A DNA stretch of 56,650 nucleotides from Planctomycetota bacterium (GCA_029259935.1 JAJDEH010000353.1:1-56650); one strand, 5' to 3'. Counted from the first letter of the stretch, positions 35,422 to 44,654 are shown. Made by a program: numbers and translations. The notes: a model not told the origin generated them from the sequence alone.

Positions 35422-37218
35422 ATGGCCATCATTGTACAGAAATTCGGCGGCACGTCCGTAGCGGACACCGAAAAGATCGCGGCTGCCGCCCGGAAGGCGA
35501 TCCGCGCCTGGAAAGAAGGCAACCAAGTCGTCGTCGTGGTCAGCGCGATGGGCAAGAACACGGATCGCTTGGTCGATCTGGCAGCGCAGTTAAACGGCGA
35601 TCCGCCCGCTCGCGAAATGGATATGCTACTGTCGACGGGCGAACAACAGAGTGTCGCCCTGATGGCGATGGCGATCCATGCCATGGGGCACAAAGCGATC
35701 GGCATGTCCGGCTTTCAACTGGGCATCGTTACGGTCAGCATGCACACGCTGGCCAGAATCCAGTCGATTGATACGGAGCGAATCTTGCGCGAACTGAACG
35801 CGGGCCGGATTGTGATCGCGGCTGGATTCCAAGGCATCGATAAGGAAGGCAACATCACGACGTTGGGCCGTGGCGGCAGCGACACGACCGCCGTGGCTCT
35901 GGCCGCCGTGTTGCGCGCCGAACGCTGCGTCATCAACACGGACGTGCGGGGGGTCTTTACCATTGATCCACGGCTGGTGCCGACGGCGAGAAAGTTGGAG
36001 AAGATCAGCTACGATGAAATGTTGGAGCTGGCCAGCTTGGGCGCGGGCGTGATGCACAGCCGCTCGATTGAATTCGCCAAGAAGTTTCGCGTGCCGGTCT
36101 ACGTGCGGTCCAGTTTTCAAGACGATTCCGGTACGCTCATCGGCCCCCAGCCCGAGTCCGTTGAGCAGCCCATTTGCGGCGCGGCCATCGTGAAGGACGA
36201 GGCACGCGTGACCATTCTCGACGTCGACGATCGTCCTGGCATGGCCGCCAAGCTGTTCTCTGCCATTGCCAATCAAAATATCCTCGTCGACATGGTCATT
36301 CAGAATCAAGGCGAGCGGGGTAAGACGGATATGTCGTTCACCGTCCTCCGAAAGGACCTGAACAAAACATTGAAGATCACGCAAAAGATCAGCCAGCAAC
36401 TCAACGCCACTGGAGTGACGTTCGACGACGCGGTCTCCAAGATATCCCTGGTCGGCTTGGGCATGGAAACACAACCGGGTGTCGCGGGACGCATGTTTCG
36501 CGCGCTGGCCGACGCCGGTGTGAACATCAGCATGATCACCACCAGCCGCATTAAGATCTCGGTCCTGGTGGCGCAACAGCAGGCGCGGGTCGCGCTGTGG
36601 GCCGTGCATCAGGCGTTTCAACTTGACCGGCCACCCGAGGAACGATCGATTCCAGCGGCCGTGGCCCAGTCGAAACCGCCTCACGACGCTACCGCCGACA
36701 TCAAGCACGAACTCGAGTTGGCCATCAACGAAGACCTGACGATCGAGAATGTCTGGCGCGACGACCAGCAGGCGCTGATCACCATCAGCCAGGTTCCCGA
36801 CGAACCGGGACTGGCGGCTGCCGTTTTTGAGGCGGTCGCCGCGGACCATATCCTGGTCGACATGATCGTCCAAGACGCCCCGGTAAAGCGTTCCGCGAAT
36901 TTGAGCTTTACCGTTCCCCGTGCGAACCTGAAAACTTCGATTGAGTCCGTCAAGCGGCTGGCGGAAGAACTGGGCGCTGGTCCCGTCTCGGAAAGCGAAG
37001 AAATTGACATCTTGTCGGTCTCGGGCGTGGGACTGCGCAGCCACACGGGCGTGGCCATCCCGATGTTCCGGGCGCTGGCCGGCGACGATCCCGACAGCGA
37101 AGGCATCAACGTTCGGCTGATCAATACCAGCGAAGTGTGCGTCAGTGTGATCGTGGATGCCAAAGACGGCGAACAGGCTTTGACGCGATTGAAAACGGCG
37201 TTTGCCAAACTGGATTAG
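35422..37218 (+). CDS. lysC: aspartate kinase with tandem ACT repeats
   Basis: This 598-residue enzyme phosphorylates L-aspartate, the first step to lysine, diaminopimelate, methionine and threonine. The kinase domain (about 1-245) opens with IIVQKFGGTSVAD and has STGEQQSVAL and GRGGSDTTAVAL. The C-terminal part is long and contains two ACT pairs (about 265-420 and 445-598), each with the motif pattern PGMAAKLF or PGLAAAVF followed by ILVDM(V/I)(I/V)Q. Four ACT modules are typical of cyanobacterial-type enzymes of about 600 residues. The ATG at 35422 begins at the family N-terminus; the frame is open upstream. Feedback inhibition by lysine or threonine through ACT is expected. Confidence 0.94.
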   Translation: MAIIVQKFGGTSVADTEKIAAAARKAIRAWKEGNQVVVVVSAMGKNTDRLVDLAAQLNGDPPAREMDMLLSTGEQQSVALMAMAIHAMGHKAIGMSGFQLGIVTVSMHTLARIQSIDTERILRELNAGRIVIAAGFQGIDKEGNITTLGRGGSDTTAVALAAVLRAERCVINTDVRGVFTIDPRLVPTARKLEKISYDEMLELASLGAGVMHSRSIEFAKKFRVPVYVRSSFQDDSGTLIGPQPESVEQPICGAAIVKDEARVTILDVDDRPGMAAKLFSAIANQNILVDMVIQNQGERGKTDMSFTVLRKDLNKTLKITQKISQQLNATGVTFDDAVSKISLVGLGMETQPGVAGRMFRALADAGVNISMITTSRIKISVLVAQQQARVALWAVHQAFQLDRPPEERSIPAAVAQSKPPHDATADIKHELELAINEDLTIENVWRDDQQALITISQVPDEPGLAAAVFEAVAADHILVDMIVQDAPVKRSANLSFTVPRANLKTSIESVKRLAEELGAGPVSESEEIDILSVSGVGLRSHTGVAIPMFRALAGDDPDSEGINVRLINTSEVCVSVIVDAKDGEQALTRLKTAFAKLD

Positions 37219-37264
37219 TCTACTTATAGGCAAATACTCGCGAATCTTGGGTCAAGTTTTGGCG

Positions 37265-37331
37265 ACTAACGGGAGCGGGTTTTCAACCCCGAGCGATAGC
37301 TCGAATTGGTTCGAGGCCCGGCCTCGTTAGC
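37265..37331. repeat. REP-like element with inverted ends
   Basis: This element of about 67 bases has CTAACG near the left end (37266-37271) and CGTTAG near the right (37325-37330). Internal palindromes include GAGCGATAGCTC and CGAGGCCCGGCCTCG. Its right part repeats at 35324-35346. Confidence 0.6.
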
Positions 37332-37344
37332 GACCCATTGAATA

Positions 37345-37373
37345 AAGCCCGGCTTGTCGATCAAGCCGGGCTT
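37345..37373. terminator. bidirectional terminator between lysC and trxA
   Basis: AAGCCCGGCTTG (37345-37356) and CAAGCCGGGCTT (37362-37373) form a perfect 12-bp stem with a 5-base loop. It lies between convergent genes. On the minus strand it is followed by TATT, and on the plus strand T-richness is slight, so termination strength is uncertain. Confidence 0.7.
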
Positions 37374-37402
37374 CTGAATCGGGAAGCAAGTTTTCAACTC
37401 TT

Positions 37403-37726
37403 TTAGCTCAGCAACGCGTTCAACGAATCGGCGAGGGCACCTTTGGGGCGAACGCCGACTTGTTGCGATTGCTTTTCGCCACCCTTCAACACCACGAAGT
37501 TGGGAATCGAGGCGACGCCAAATTGGGCTGCGGCTTGCGGGGCTTCATCGACGTTGACTTTGATGACTTTCGCCCGCCCGTCAAATTCGGCCGCCAATTC
37601 ATCCACCACGGGGCTCATCGCTTTGCACGGACCGCACCATGGGGCCCAAAAATCAACAAGCACCGGAACGTCGCTGTGTAGCGCCTGGGCATCAAAATCG
37701 TGATCGGTAACATGGGAAGCTGGCAT
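37403..37726 (-). CDS. trxA: thioredoxin
   Basis: This 107-residue thioredoxin has active-site WCGPC (Cys31 and Cys34), cis-Pro in ASIPNF, and normal length. AAGGAGACAGGTC precedes the ATG at 37726, which starts at the family N-terminus. It is encoded 41 bases downstream of the ferredoxin-thioredoxin reductase catalytic subunit on the same strand, so it is the likely electron acceptor of that enzyme. It should act as a cytoplasmic dithiol reductant. Confidence 0.95.
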   Translation of the reverse strand: MPASHVTDHDFDAQALHSDVPVLVDFWAPWCGPCKAMSPVVDELAAEFDGRAKVIKVNVDEAPQAAAQFGVASIPNFVVLKGGEKQSQQVGVRPKGALADSLNALLS

Positions 37727-37767
37727 GACCTGTCTCCTTCGAATAAAGTTGATTAGTTCCAATTCTT

Positions 37768-38172
37768 CTAGTTCGTTTCGATTTGGTGCCGACCCTCCCG
37801 GCCCTTGGCTGGTGTCGGATCGGCGACATCGCCGTAAATCTCTCGGCCTTCGTGATCCTCTGGCAAATACTCGGTGATCGGTTGGCCGTCGGGCGTCGTG
37901 AACAACAGGCAGTGACAATACTTGTACTGTTTCATTTCGTCGCAAGCACAAACCCATCGGCGGCTGTCATCGAGTTCGCCCTGCTTGTCCGGATAGAAAT
38001 TGCAAGGACAAAGGGGCCGCCCGAGTTCGTCGATATGTTGAGCCAGGCCCAGTTCCATGGCCTCGCCGACGTCCGCATGGGGATGGGCCGAAGTGCCGGT
38101 CTTTTGCCGGTACTTTTCCACGTACCTGCGAATGCGCGACAATGCTTTTTCACTTGGCTTGGCGACAGTCAT
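37768..38172 (-). CDS. ferredoxin-thioredoxin reductase catalytic (beta) subunit
   Basis: This 134-residue protein has the six FTR cysteines: Cys55 and Cys57 (CPC), Cys75 and Cys77 (CAC), and Cys86 and Cys88 (CHC). By family knowledge Cys55, 75, 77 and 86 hold a [4Fe-4S] cluster, and Cys57-Cys88 form the redox disulfide. The first spacer is 17 residues, against 16 in the cyanobacterial enzyme, and the middle pair is CAC, not CPC. CAGGAGTCACGAG precedes the ATG. No variable (alpha) subunit is adjacent. With thioredoxin just downstream it forms a ferredoxin-driven thiol-reducing pair in an apparently non-photosynthetic organism. Confidence 0.9.
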   Translation of the reverse strand: MTVAKPSEKALSRIRRYVEKYRQKTGTSAHPHADVGEAMELGLAQHIDELGRPLCPCNFYPDKQGELDDSRRWVCACDEMKQYKYCHCLLFTTPDGQPITEYLPEDHEGREIYGDVADPTPAKGREGRHQIETN

Positions 38173-38710
38173 ACTCGTGACTCCTGAATAGGCTGACGTC
38201 CTGTCTGCTGAACAATAGTTAGACGCAACCGTGCCGAGCTTCTTACACCGCTCGCGTAAGTTTTTTTCGTCGCCAAGAATTGAGTATTGCAACAACGGTT
38301 ACGTGGGAACGCATGTTGCACGCCGCGACGGTGGTTACCCCGAAGCCCAACTGCAAGCAACGCATGCACTGACTGCAGTCCGGTTGTAACGATTAGATAA
38401 AGTTGATTCGTAACTGCTTTCGCGCTATCAACTTGCTTCACCCGCGCGACTTTTGGCGTCGGCAAGCGCAAGTTAAACCTTCAACTTTTTTTAAAAATCC
38501 TAAGCGCTTGATGTGTCAGTTCTTGCTTCGCGTCGCAGGGGGCAAAACACGAATTACGGTTTGCCAACAAAACCTTTCTCGGGCACACTCGAAGTAGAGT
38601 TCGCGCTAAGAAAGCGCCGTCGATCGTATGGCAGAGTGTTGCGCCGGCCAGGAAGATCCGGCGGGTCTCGTCTAGTGACAACGGAAATTTTTTGAAGGGT
38701 GAGAAAGAGA
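38173..38710. other. 538-base gap between divergent FTR and YTV-like genes
   Basis: Promoters of both divergent genes should be here. An AT-rich stretch (CTTTTTTTAAAAATC) lies near 38483-38498. I could not assign promoter boxes. No credible frame, RNA or long repeat is seen. Confidence 0.4.
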
Positions 38711-40201
38711 ATGAATCTTTCATTACGTACGCTTTGCGCGCCGCTGCTGATTTGTTTGCTGGGGGCTTCTCTCGCCGCCCAGGATTGCTGCCAAACGTAT
38801 CGCATCCAAACTCAAACCGTGATGCAACCCCAGCAGGTCACGACCTATCGCCTGCAATATGAAACTGCGTTTGAAGAACGGCAAGTCACCTCGTTCAAAC
38901 CCGTCTGGCAGACCGAAATGCGAGAACGGCGTTTCACGGTCGCCCGTCCCATCACCGAGACCAGCGAACGGGAAGAGCGTTATACGGTGATGAAACCGAT
39001 TTGGGAAACACGCTACGAAGAGCGTTTTCGCAATGAAGTTCGCTTTGTCGATGAAACACAGGAGCGAGAAGAACGCCATGTCGTTTCCCGGCCCGTCTAT
39101 GAAACACAGGTCCGTCAAGAACGGCACGTTGTCTCTCGACCGGTTACCGAGACCGTGACCCAAACCCAAAACGTTACCATTTCGGAACCGGTCACCACGT
39201 TGCGTACTGAATATGTCGACCAAGGCGGTTTCGTTGACCAAAGTGTTCAGCATCCGGGCCGAACCCGCACTCGGCTACGCTGGTTGCCCCGTCGCGCCGC
39301 GGTCGATCCCGTGACGGGAATCACCATCATGCAACGAGGCGGCCTGCATTGGGTGCCCGAGCAACTGCCGGGGCCCGTCACCGTGCAAAGAGTCTACGTA
39401 CCCAACGTCGTTGCGCGCCAAGTTCCTCAAACCACGATGGTCAACCGAGTCGTACAACAGCAGACACCGGTTCAAGTCACCCGTTACGTTAACGAAGTCG
39501 TCACTCGCGACATACCTGTTCAAGTCATGAAGATGCAACAGGAAGTTCAAGTTCGCAAGGTTCCCGTCACCGTCCGCAAGCAAGTTGTCGAACGAATCGC
39601 GTACAAAGTACCGGTTCAACAATGCCGCTGGGAACAACAAGTGGTGGTCCGCAGGGTGCCGGTGACCACCACTCGCTATGTGACGGAACAGCGAGTGGAA
39701 CAATACCAGGTGCAAGTACAAAAGATGATCGCCGAGACGAGTGTCATTCGCGTGCCCCACACCACCGCCAAGTGGGTTCCCACCATCGAAACGCGTTACT
39801 GCCCTCGTACGGTGCACATGCGCGTGCCGCTTGGCTACTCGGTTCCCGCAACCACGACCTATTCGGTGCCGTCCGTTTCCGTACCGTCGCAAGCGGCCAC
39901 GGTCGCCAGTCCCCCGTCCGTGACCGTCCAGCGGCAACCGGAACAGGGCGCATCGCAGTCCAGCGATCCCGCCGCCGGTGCGTCAGCGGGCGAACCAACC
40001 CCGGCCGATGAGAAGCCCGCGCTCACGGAAGAAGAACGCAGTGCTCTGCTGAAGGACGATGATGCCGGCCAATCGCAATCCGACCAGAATGACAAAGATC
40101 CCATCGACCTCGACCCGCCGTCAAACGGAAATCAAAAGGGCGCGGTCGATCCCACCGGCGGCAATACGCCGCGCGTCAACGGTCGAGATCGTCAAGCCTA
40201 A
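38711..40201 (+). CDS. cysteine-poor YTV-like repeat protein
   Basis: This 496-residue exported protein has a signal peptide (about 1-22, ending SLAA|QDCC). About eight repeats of roughly 16 residues follow, of the type RYTVMKPIWETRYEERF, the same spacing and core as the Cys-rich YTV protein at 2336-4063 but almost without Cys. A central section with GRTRTRLRWLPRRAAVDP comes next, then more degenerate repeats (VPVTVRKQVVERIAYKVPVQ). The C-terminus (about 400-496) is low-complexity, acidic and Ser/Asp/Pro-rich, and probably disordered. The ATG at 38711 is chosen over a GTG four codons earlier because AAGGGTGAG then has reasonable spacing. A surface-layer or wall role is inferred from the family. 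Confidence 0.83.
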   Translation: MNLSLRTLCAPLLICLLGASLAAQDCCQTYRIQTQTVMQPQQVTTYRLQYETAFEERQVTSFKPVWQTEMRERRFTVARPITETSEREERYTVMKPIWETRYEERFRNEVRFVDETQEREERHVVSRPVYETQVRQERHVVSRPVTETVTQTQNVTISEPVTTLRTEYVDQGGFVDQSVQHPGRTRTRLRWLPRRAAVDPVTGITIMQRGGLHWVPEQLPGPVTVQRVYVPNVVARQVPQTTMVNRVVQQQTPVQVTRYVNEVVTRDIPVQVMKMQQEVQVRKVPVTVRKQVVERIAYKVPVQQCRWEQQVVVRRVPVTTTRYVTEQRVEQYQVQVQKMIAETSVIRVPHTTAKWVPTIETRYCPRTVHMRVPLGYSVPATTTYSVPSVSVPSQAATVASPPSVTVQRQPEQGASQSSDPAAGASAGEPTPADEKPALTEEERSALLKDDDAGQSQSDQNDKDPIDLDPPSNGNQKGAVDPTGGNTPRVNGRDRQA

Positions 40202-40271
40202 ACGTTGGAGTTTCGATTTCCCCTCGCGAGGCGGCCCTTCACGGGCGCGGGCGGTCGGATGATTGCCGTCA

Positions 40272-40763
40272 TCAATTCAAGAACTTCTGTAGATAAGTGA
40301 CGTCCAGCAACTTGCCGAATTTACGGCCGACGTCCTTGAAGGTGCCGACCACTTCGAATCCGAAGCTCTTGTTCAAGTGCAAGCTGGCTTCACTGCCTTC
40401 AGCCACGCCAGCAATAAGCGTGTGAAATCCCACCCGCCGAGCTTCGTCGATGATGGCTTGCTTTAGTTTACGCCCAATGCCCTTCCCGCGATGTTCCTCT
40501 TTCACATAGAACGTCGTTTCGGCCGTATCGTCGTAAGCCGCCCGCGGTTTCCAGGGGTTCAAACACGCCCAGCCCGCCACTTGTCCGTCCCCTTCGGCGA
40601 CCAGAATCGGATAACGATCATTGTGTCCCTTAAACCATTCCAACCGATCTTCCCGTGTTTTCGGTTCCAGGTCGAATGTGGCGGTCGTGGTCAGGATCGC
40701 TTCATTGTAAATCTCCGTGATGGCGTCAATATCGGATAGTTCCGCGCGCCGAATATTCAACAT
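40272..40763 (-). CDS. GNAT N-acetyltransferase, phosphinothricin acetyltransferase-like
   Basis: This 163-residue protein has the GNAT acetyl-CoA motif EEHRGKGIGRKLKQAII (about 91-107). Its N-terminal pattern (IRRAELSDIDAITEIYNEAI, TTATFDLEPKT) is typical of the phosphinothricin/methionine sulfone acetyltransferase subgroup. The C-terminus with LHLNKSFGFEVVGTFKDVGR fits. The real substrate is unknown; amino acid analogues are plausible. It is a single gene on the minus strand, converging on the YTV-like gene. Confidence 0.88.
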   Translation of the reverse strand: MLNIRRAELSDIDAITEIYNEAILTTTATFDLEPKTREDRLEWFKGHNDRYPILVAEGDGQVAGWACLNPWKPRAAYDDTAETTFYVKEEHRGKGIGRKLKQAIIDEARRVGFHTLIAGVAEGSEASLHLNKSFGFEVVGTFKDVGRKFGKLLDVTYLQKFLN

Positions 40764-41024
40764 GGTGACACCTCTCGATCACGATACCGCTTGGCGACGA
40801 CGGCCGTCGTACTGCTTGCTCTTGGACGTTAGGTCCCAAGTGCGACGCTGTCACGGCCGAACGAGTTGAGTCTACTCGATCCGTTCGGCCTCGTCTTTGC
40901 TGGTGCAAAACGAAGGGCTTTCAATGCCGTAGGTAAGGAATTTCCTTATTCCGGCAACGGAATTTCTGCCGCATATATTGTGGGAGTAGCAATCGATATC
41001 GAATAACCGCTTGAGGTGCATCAA

Positions 41025-41321
41025 ATGTTGAAACGAGTTGTTTACCTGTCCGAGAGAGATGCGCCGCCACAAGATTTGCTCACAGCGTTGGTCGACCGTG
41101 CTGTCGATCAACTTCAGGCTTGGCGCAAGATCGCAACTTCCAAAACGGCGATCGACTGCCATTTTCACTCCCCCGAGCAACAACAGTTCGTGGAACTGCT
41201 TTCAACCGCGGTGCGGAAGAATGGAAATTGCCGCCTGCTATTCGGTGGACGAATGCGGGATGCTCGCCAGATCGCCCCCGCGATCTCTGAGTTAGTCGAT
41301 TCGGACGGAAATCTTCACTAA
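41025..41321 (+). CDS. small hypothetical protein
   Basis: This 98-residue soluble protein has a balanced composition and a His/Cys cluster (IDCHFHSPEQQ) near the middle. GAGG lies about eight bases before the ATG at 41025, and codon use looks normal. No family is recognised. A minus-strand frame overlaps it but has no supporting features. The DUF1080 gene follows about 160 bases later. Confidence 0.5.
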   Translation: MLKRVVYLSERDAPPQDLLTALVDRAVDQLQAWRKIATSKTAIDCHFHSPEQQQFVELLSTAVRKNGNCRLLFGGRMRDARQIAPAISELVDSDGNLH

Positions 41322-41482
41322 CCCATGGGGCGGGCGTATTGTCGAAGATACATGATTTGTTTGCAAGCTGTGACCAGCCGAATTGCCTTTGCTCGGTGCA
41401 AGCCACGGACCGTGACAACTTGAAATGTGAGCCGGTCGCAATCAAACTATGGGCTGAAATCCATCCATGCCTGGAGTACCTG

Positions 41483-42586
41483 ATGAAAACATTTTTGCTG
41501 CCATTGTTCGTAGCCGTTTTTTCTCTCTACTTGCTATCGCCGAATTCCTTGCGCGCCTTGGAGCAACCAGAAGTGGATGCCGATTTTGAAGTCCAGGGCG
41601 AATACATGGGCTACGCGCGAACGCTGGGCGGTATGCACTACGGCCTGCAAGTGGTGGCTCTTGGCAAGGGCTCGTTTGGCGGCATGCTTTACGAAGGCGG
41701 ACTGCCGGGCGCTGGCTGGGATCGAGTCAACAAGTGGAAGTGCGAAGGGCAACGCGAATCACCAGCGGACTCATCGATTGAATTTCAGGGAGCACCGCTA
41801 CGGGTGCTGTTGAAGCCACCGGCCGGCACTCGCGACCAATGGTTCGCCGCGATCGGCGAGTCGGGTGCCCGCAGGCTCAGCGTCCTGCGAAAGATCCACC
41901 GTATCAGCGCGACGCAAGACGCCGCGCCACCCGAAGACGCGACCGTGCTGTTTGATGGTGCGCCGTCGGAACATTTGGAAAAGGCGACCGTCACCGAAGA
42001 TGGGCTGTTAAACATCGGATTCAACACGGCGGCCCCGGTTGGCGACTTTCGTTTGCACATGGAATTTCGCACCCCTTATATGCCCACGAAGCGGGGCCAG
42101 GCGCGAGGCAATAGCGGCGTCTATATTCAGCGGCGGTACGAACTGCAAATTCTGGATTCGTTTGGTCTGGAAGGGGTGGCCAACGAATGCGGCGGGCTCT
42201 ATCGCCAGCGGCAGCCGGATCTCAACATGTGCCTGCCTCCGCTGTCGTGGCAAACCTACGACATCTATTTCACGGCGGCGCGGTTCGACGACGAGGGCAA
42301 CAAAACCGCCGGGGCCAGAATCACCGCGCTGCACAACGGCACGGCGATTCACGATGATGTCGAAATCGCCGGCAAGACGGGTGCCGGTAAGAAGGAAGGG
42401 CCCGACCCGCTCACGATTCTATGGCAAAACCACGGCAACCCAGTCCACTTTAGGAACCTGTGGATCGTGAATTCCGCCGACGGGCTTCCATCCGAGGAAG
42501 GCAATTCGTCTCCGGCGGTATCGTCCACGCCCGTAGGACCCAGGCGACGAAGCCTACGCCGGTTACTGCCACTGAATCTACGTTGA
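41483..42586 (+). CDS. secreted DUF1080 (3-keto-disaccharide hydrolase-like) protein
   Basis: This 367-residue protein has a signal peptide (about 1-27, MKTFLLPLFVAVFSLYLL then Leu-Arg-Ala). The first half is unassigned. The C-terminal half (about 155-335) carries the DUF1080 concanavalin-like fold: ATVLFDG, FRLHMEFRTPYMP, GNSGVYIQRRYELQILDSFG and PVHFRNLWI. DUF1080 is very common in planctomycetes and is linked to 3-keto-sugar or polysaccharide breakdown. GGAG precedes the ATG. It converges on the phosphatase gene 31 bases away. The basic C-terminal tail (RRRSLRRLLPLNLR) is unusual for the family. Confidence 0.87.
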   Translation: MKTFLLPLFVAVFSLYLLSPNSLRALEQPEVDADFEVQGEYMGYARTLGGMHYGLQVVALGKGSFGGMLYEGGLPGAGWDRVNKWKCEGQRESPADSSIEFQGAPLRVLLKPPAGTRDQWFAAIGESGARRLSVLRKIHRISATQDAAPPEDATVLFDGAPSEHLEKATVTEDGLLNIGFNTAAPVGDFRLHMEFRTPYMPTKRGQARGNSGVYIQRRYELQILDSFGLEGVANECGGLYRQRQPDLNMCLPPLSWQTYDIYFTAARFDDEGNKTAGARITALHNGTAIHDDVEIAGKTGAGKKEGPDPLTILWQNHGNPVHFRNLWIVNSADGLPSEEGNSSPAVSSTPVGPRRRSLRRLLPLNLR

Positions 42587-42617
42587 TCTGTCGATGAGAT
42601 AATCGTGGTCGCCGGCG

Positions 42618-44309
42618 CTACCGCCGTCCGACACACACCAAGCACATGTCGTCGTCTTGGGGCCGGCCGCCTAGGTAACTGCGGACGTCGTCAATGATGA
42701 TCTTTCCGAGCGAGTCGAGCGAACCATTGGATCGCTGGCGGATATGCTCCCGCAATCGGTCGATCCCATACATGTCGCCATCTGGATTCGAGCATTCGTT
42801 GATGCCGTCGGTATACATGGTGAAGGACTCACCCGGCGATACCGTGAAGGTGCATGTGTTGTATTCCATTCCCGACATGATACCCAAGGGAACGCCCGCC
42901 AGATGCTCGCCCGGTTCCTCAAGCGAACCATCTTGCAGGCGGTAAAGGGGTGCCATGTGCCCAGCGTTGGCAACCGTCACCTCGTGCGTTTCCGGATCCA
43001 GCACGGCTAAAACCATTGTGATAAAGCGGTCCAGGTTCAAGCCCGTGATAGCCTCGTTCAGCCGCACGGTCGCCGCGCCCACATCCGATTCGCTCGCCAG
43101 ACAATAGCGTGCCTCCGAAGCCATCTTGGCCATCAACAGCGCGGCCGCGATTCCGTGGCCCACGACATCGGCGACAATAATCGCAACTCGTCCGTCGGGC
43201 AACGTGATGTAATCGAAATAGTCGCCGCCAACATGGTTCGCCGGCTCGTAGTAATTGAAGAACTGATATCCATCCAAGGCCGGCGGCTTGTCCGGCAGAA
43301 ACCCCCTTTGCACTTCGTGGGCGACTTCCAGATCGCGCTGAAGTTCGATTTGCTTGAGCGACTCGTCGTGCAGTCGAGCATTGTCGATGCCGATGCCGGC
43401 CTGCGAGGCAACGCTGGCCAGCACTTCGAGATCTTGTTGTTGAAATCGCTTGCGCTGGTCGAGCGTGTCGATTTGCAACACGCCCAGCGCGTTACCTTCG
43501 CTGTCCAACAACGGAGCGCACATCATCGAGCGGATGCGAAAGTCGGCGATACTTTGGCTCATTTCGAACCGCTCGTCGCTGGCGGCGTCGGCCGACAAGA
43601 TGGCTTCCTTGGTCTCCATCACTTGGCGCACGATGGTACGGCTGATCCTCAACGTCGAGTCCGAATCGGGCCGTCGTACCTTGGTCCACATCGGCACCAA
43701 TTCGTCGTCACGGCGCATCACGATAAACCCGCGATCGGCCTGCACGAAGATCTTGAAAAGACTGTTCAGTACGCCGGGCAGCACTTCGTCCAGCGAGAGT
43801 GCTTTGGCCAGCGCTTGGGTAATCTCGATGAGCGCGTCCAGTTTGACTTCGGGACTGGCCGTGAGTTGGATGCGTCCATGACTCGAGAGCACATCCAACT
43901 TCGACATAATGGTCGAGCCGGACGAGTCGCCATCGTCGTCAATCAAGATCGTTTCGCGCGGGTTGGCGTTGACCGTCTTGGTGCTTTCGTCCTTGGTGAC
44001 GTCCCCAAGCTGGCCGCGCTCGCCTCCATGAAAAGTGAACGCCACGTCGCAAACGCGGAGTTGATCGCCGTCCGTCAAGACGCGGCGGCCTTCGATCATT
44101 TGGTCGTTGACGTAGGTGCCGTTGCGGCTTTGCAGATCTTCGATGTAAAACGACGTGCCGTCGGCGCAGATCTGCGCGTGTTGGCGGCTGACGGCACCCG
44201 CGTCGACGACAATTTCACAGTCGGGGTGGCGCCCCAAAATCGACGGCTTATCGGAAAGCTCGTAGCGACCGCCAGCATCCGGGCCGTTATTGGCGGTTAC
44301 GTACGCCAT
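42618..44309 (-). CDS. FHA-GAF-PP2C (SpoIIE/RsbU-type) serine phosphatase
   Basis: This 563-residue cytoplasmic protein has an N-terminal FHA domain (about 1-95; GRHPDCEIVVD, AVSRQHAQI, LQSRNGTYVND), which binds phosphothreonine peptides. A GAF domain follows (about 155-310), then a C-terminal PP2C-like phosphatase domain (about 335-560) with HVGGDYFDY and VADVVGHGIAAALL metal-binding motifs and a late YTDGINE. It probably reverses Ser/Thr phosphorylation, for instance of an anti-sigma-antagonist or an FHA partner, in response to a ligand of the GAF domain. The ATG at 44309 starts directly at the FHA domain. No kinase is adjacent. Confidence 0.92.
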   Translation of the reverse strand: MAYVTANNGPDAGGRYELSDKPSILGRHPDCEIVVDAGAVSRQHAQICADGTSFYIEDLQSRNGTYVNDQMIEGRRVLTDGDQLRVCDVAFTFHGGERGQLGDVTKDESTKTVNANPRETILIDDDGDSSGSTIMSKLDVLSSHGRIQLTASPEVKLDALIEITQALAKALSLDEVLPGVLNSLFKIFVQADRGFIVMRRDDELVPMWTKVRRPDSDSTLRISRTIVRQVMETKEAILSADAASDERFEMSQSIADFRIRSMMCAPLLDSEGNALGVLQIDTLDQRKRFQQQDLEVLASVASQAGIGIDNARLHDESLKQIELQRDLEVAHEVQRGFLPDKPPALDGYQFFNYYEPANHVGGDYFDYITLPDGRVAIIVADVVGHGIAAALLMAKMASEARYCLASESDVGAATVRLNEAITGLNLDRFITMVLAVLDPETHEVTVANAGHMAPLYRLQDGSLEEPGEHLAGVPLGIMSGMEYNTCTFTVSPGESFTMYTDGINECSNPDGDMYGIDRLREHIRQRSNGSLDSLGKIIIDDVRSYLGGRPQDDDMCLVCVGRR

Positions 44310-44583
44310 ACCCGCACCTTCTAATTTCGAGTCGATAGACGTCCTAAAACCCTGCAACCCAGCGAAGATTGTCGTGTGATGACGTTCCGCTGGGCGGCTC
44401 AACGAGGCGAAGCAGGTTGAAAAAGCTCTGGGCGCGGACACCCAGTCAATCGCAATTTTAGTTGTCTCGGTAGGGCAGCGTCAACCGAGCGCGGCTCAAC
44501 GTGTTCACCGCAACGATCACAAGGGAAACGTGGAACCTAGGTTGACCATCCCACGAAATATGCGTAACGTAAACTCCACGCAA

Positions 44584-44654
44584 TCCGGGATAGTGTAACG
44601 GCAGCACGACAGATTCTGGTTCTGTTTGTCTAGGTTCAAATCCTAGTCCCGGAA
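44584..44654 (+). tRNA. tRNA-Gln (anticodon CUG)
   Basis: A complete cloverleaf: acceptor TCCGGGA/TCCCGGA with discriminator A, D stem GTGT/GCAC, anticodon stem ACAGA/TCTGT with loop TTCTGGT (anticodon CTG), and T arm CTAGG-TTCAAAT-CCTAG. CCA is not encoded. It complements the UUG isoacceptor at 362-432. It lies alone, upstream of a repeat-rich region. Confidence 0.93.

Noticed and set aside
35626..37233. 535-residue open frame antisense to lysC
   Set aside because: The plus strand encodes an unmistakable aspartate kinase; the antisense frame shows no family features.
43155..44324. 389-residue plus-strand frame opposite the phosphatase
   Set aside because: FHA, GAF and PP2C motifs are all on the minus strand. 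The plus frame is a by-product of codon bias.
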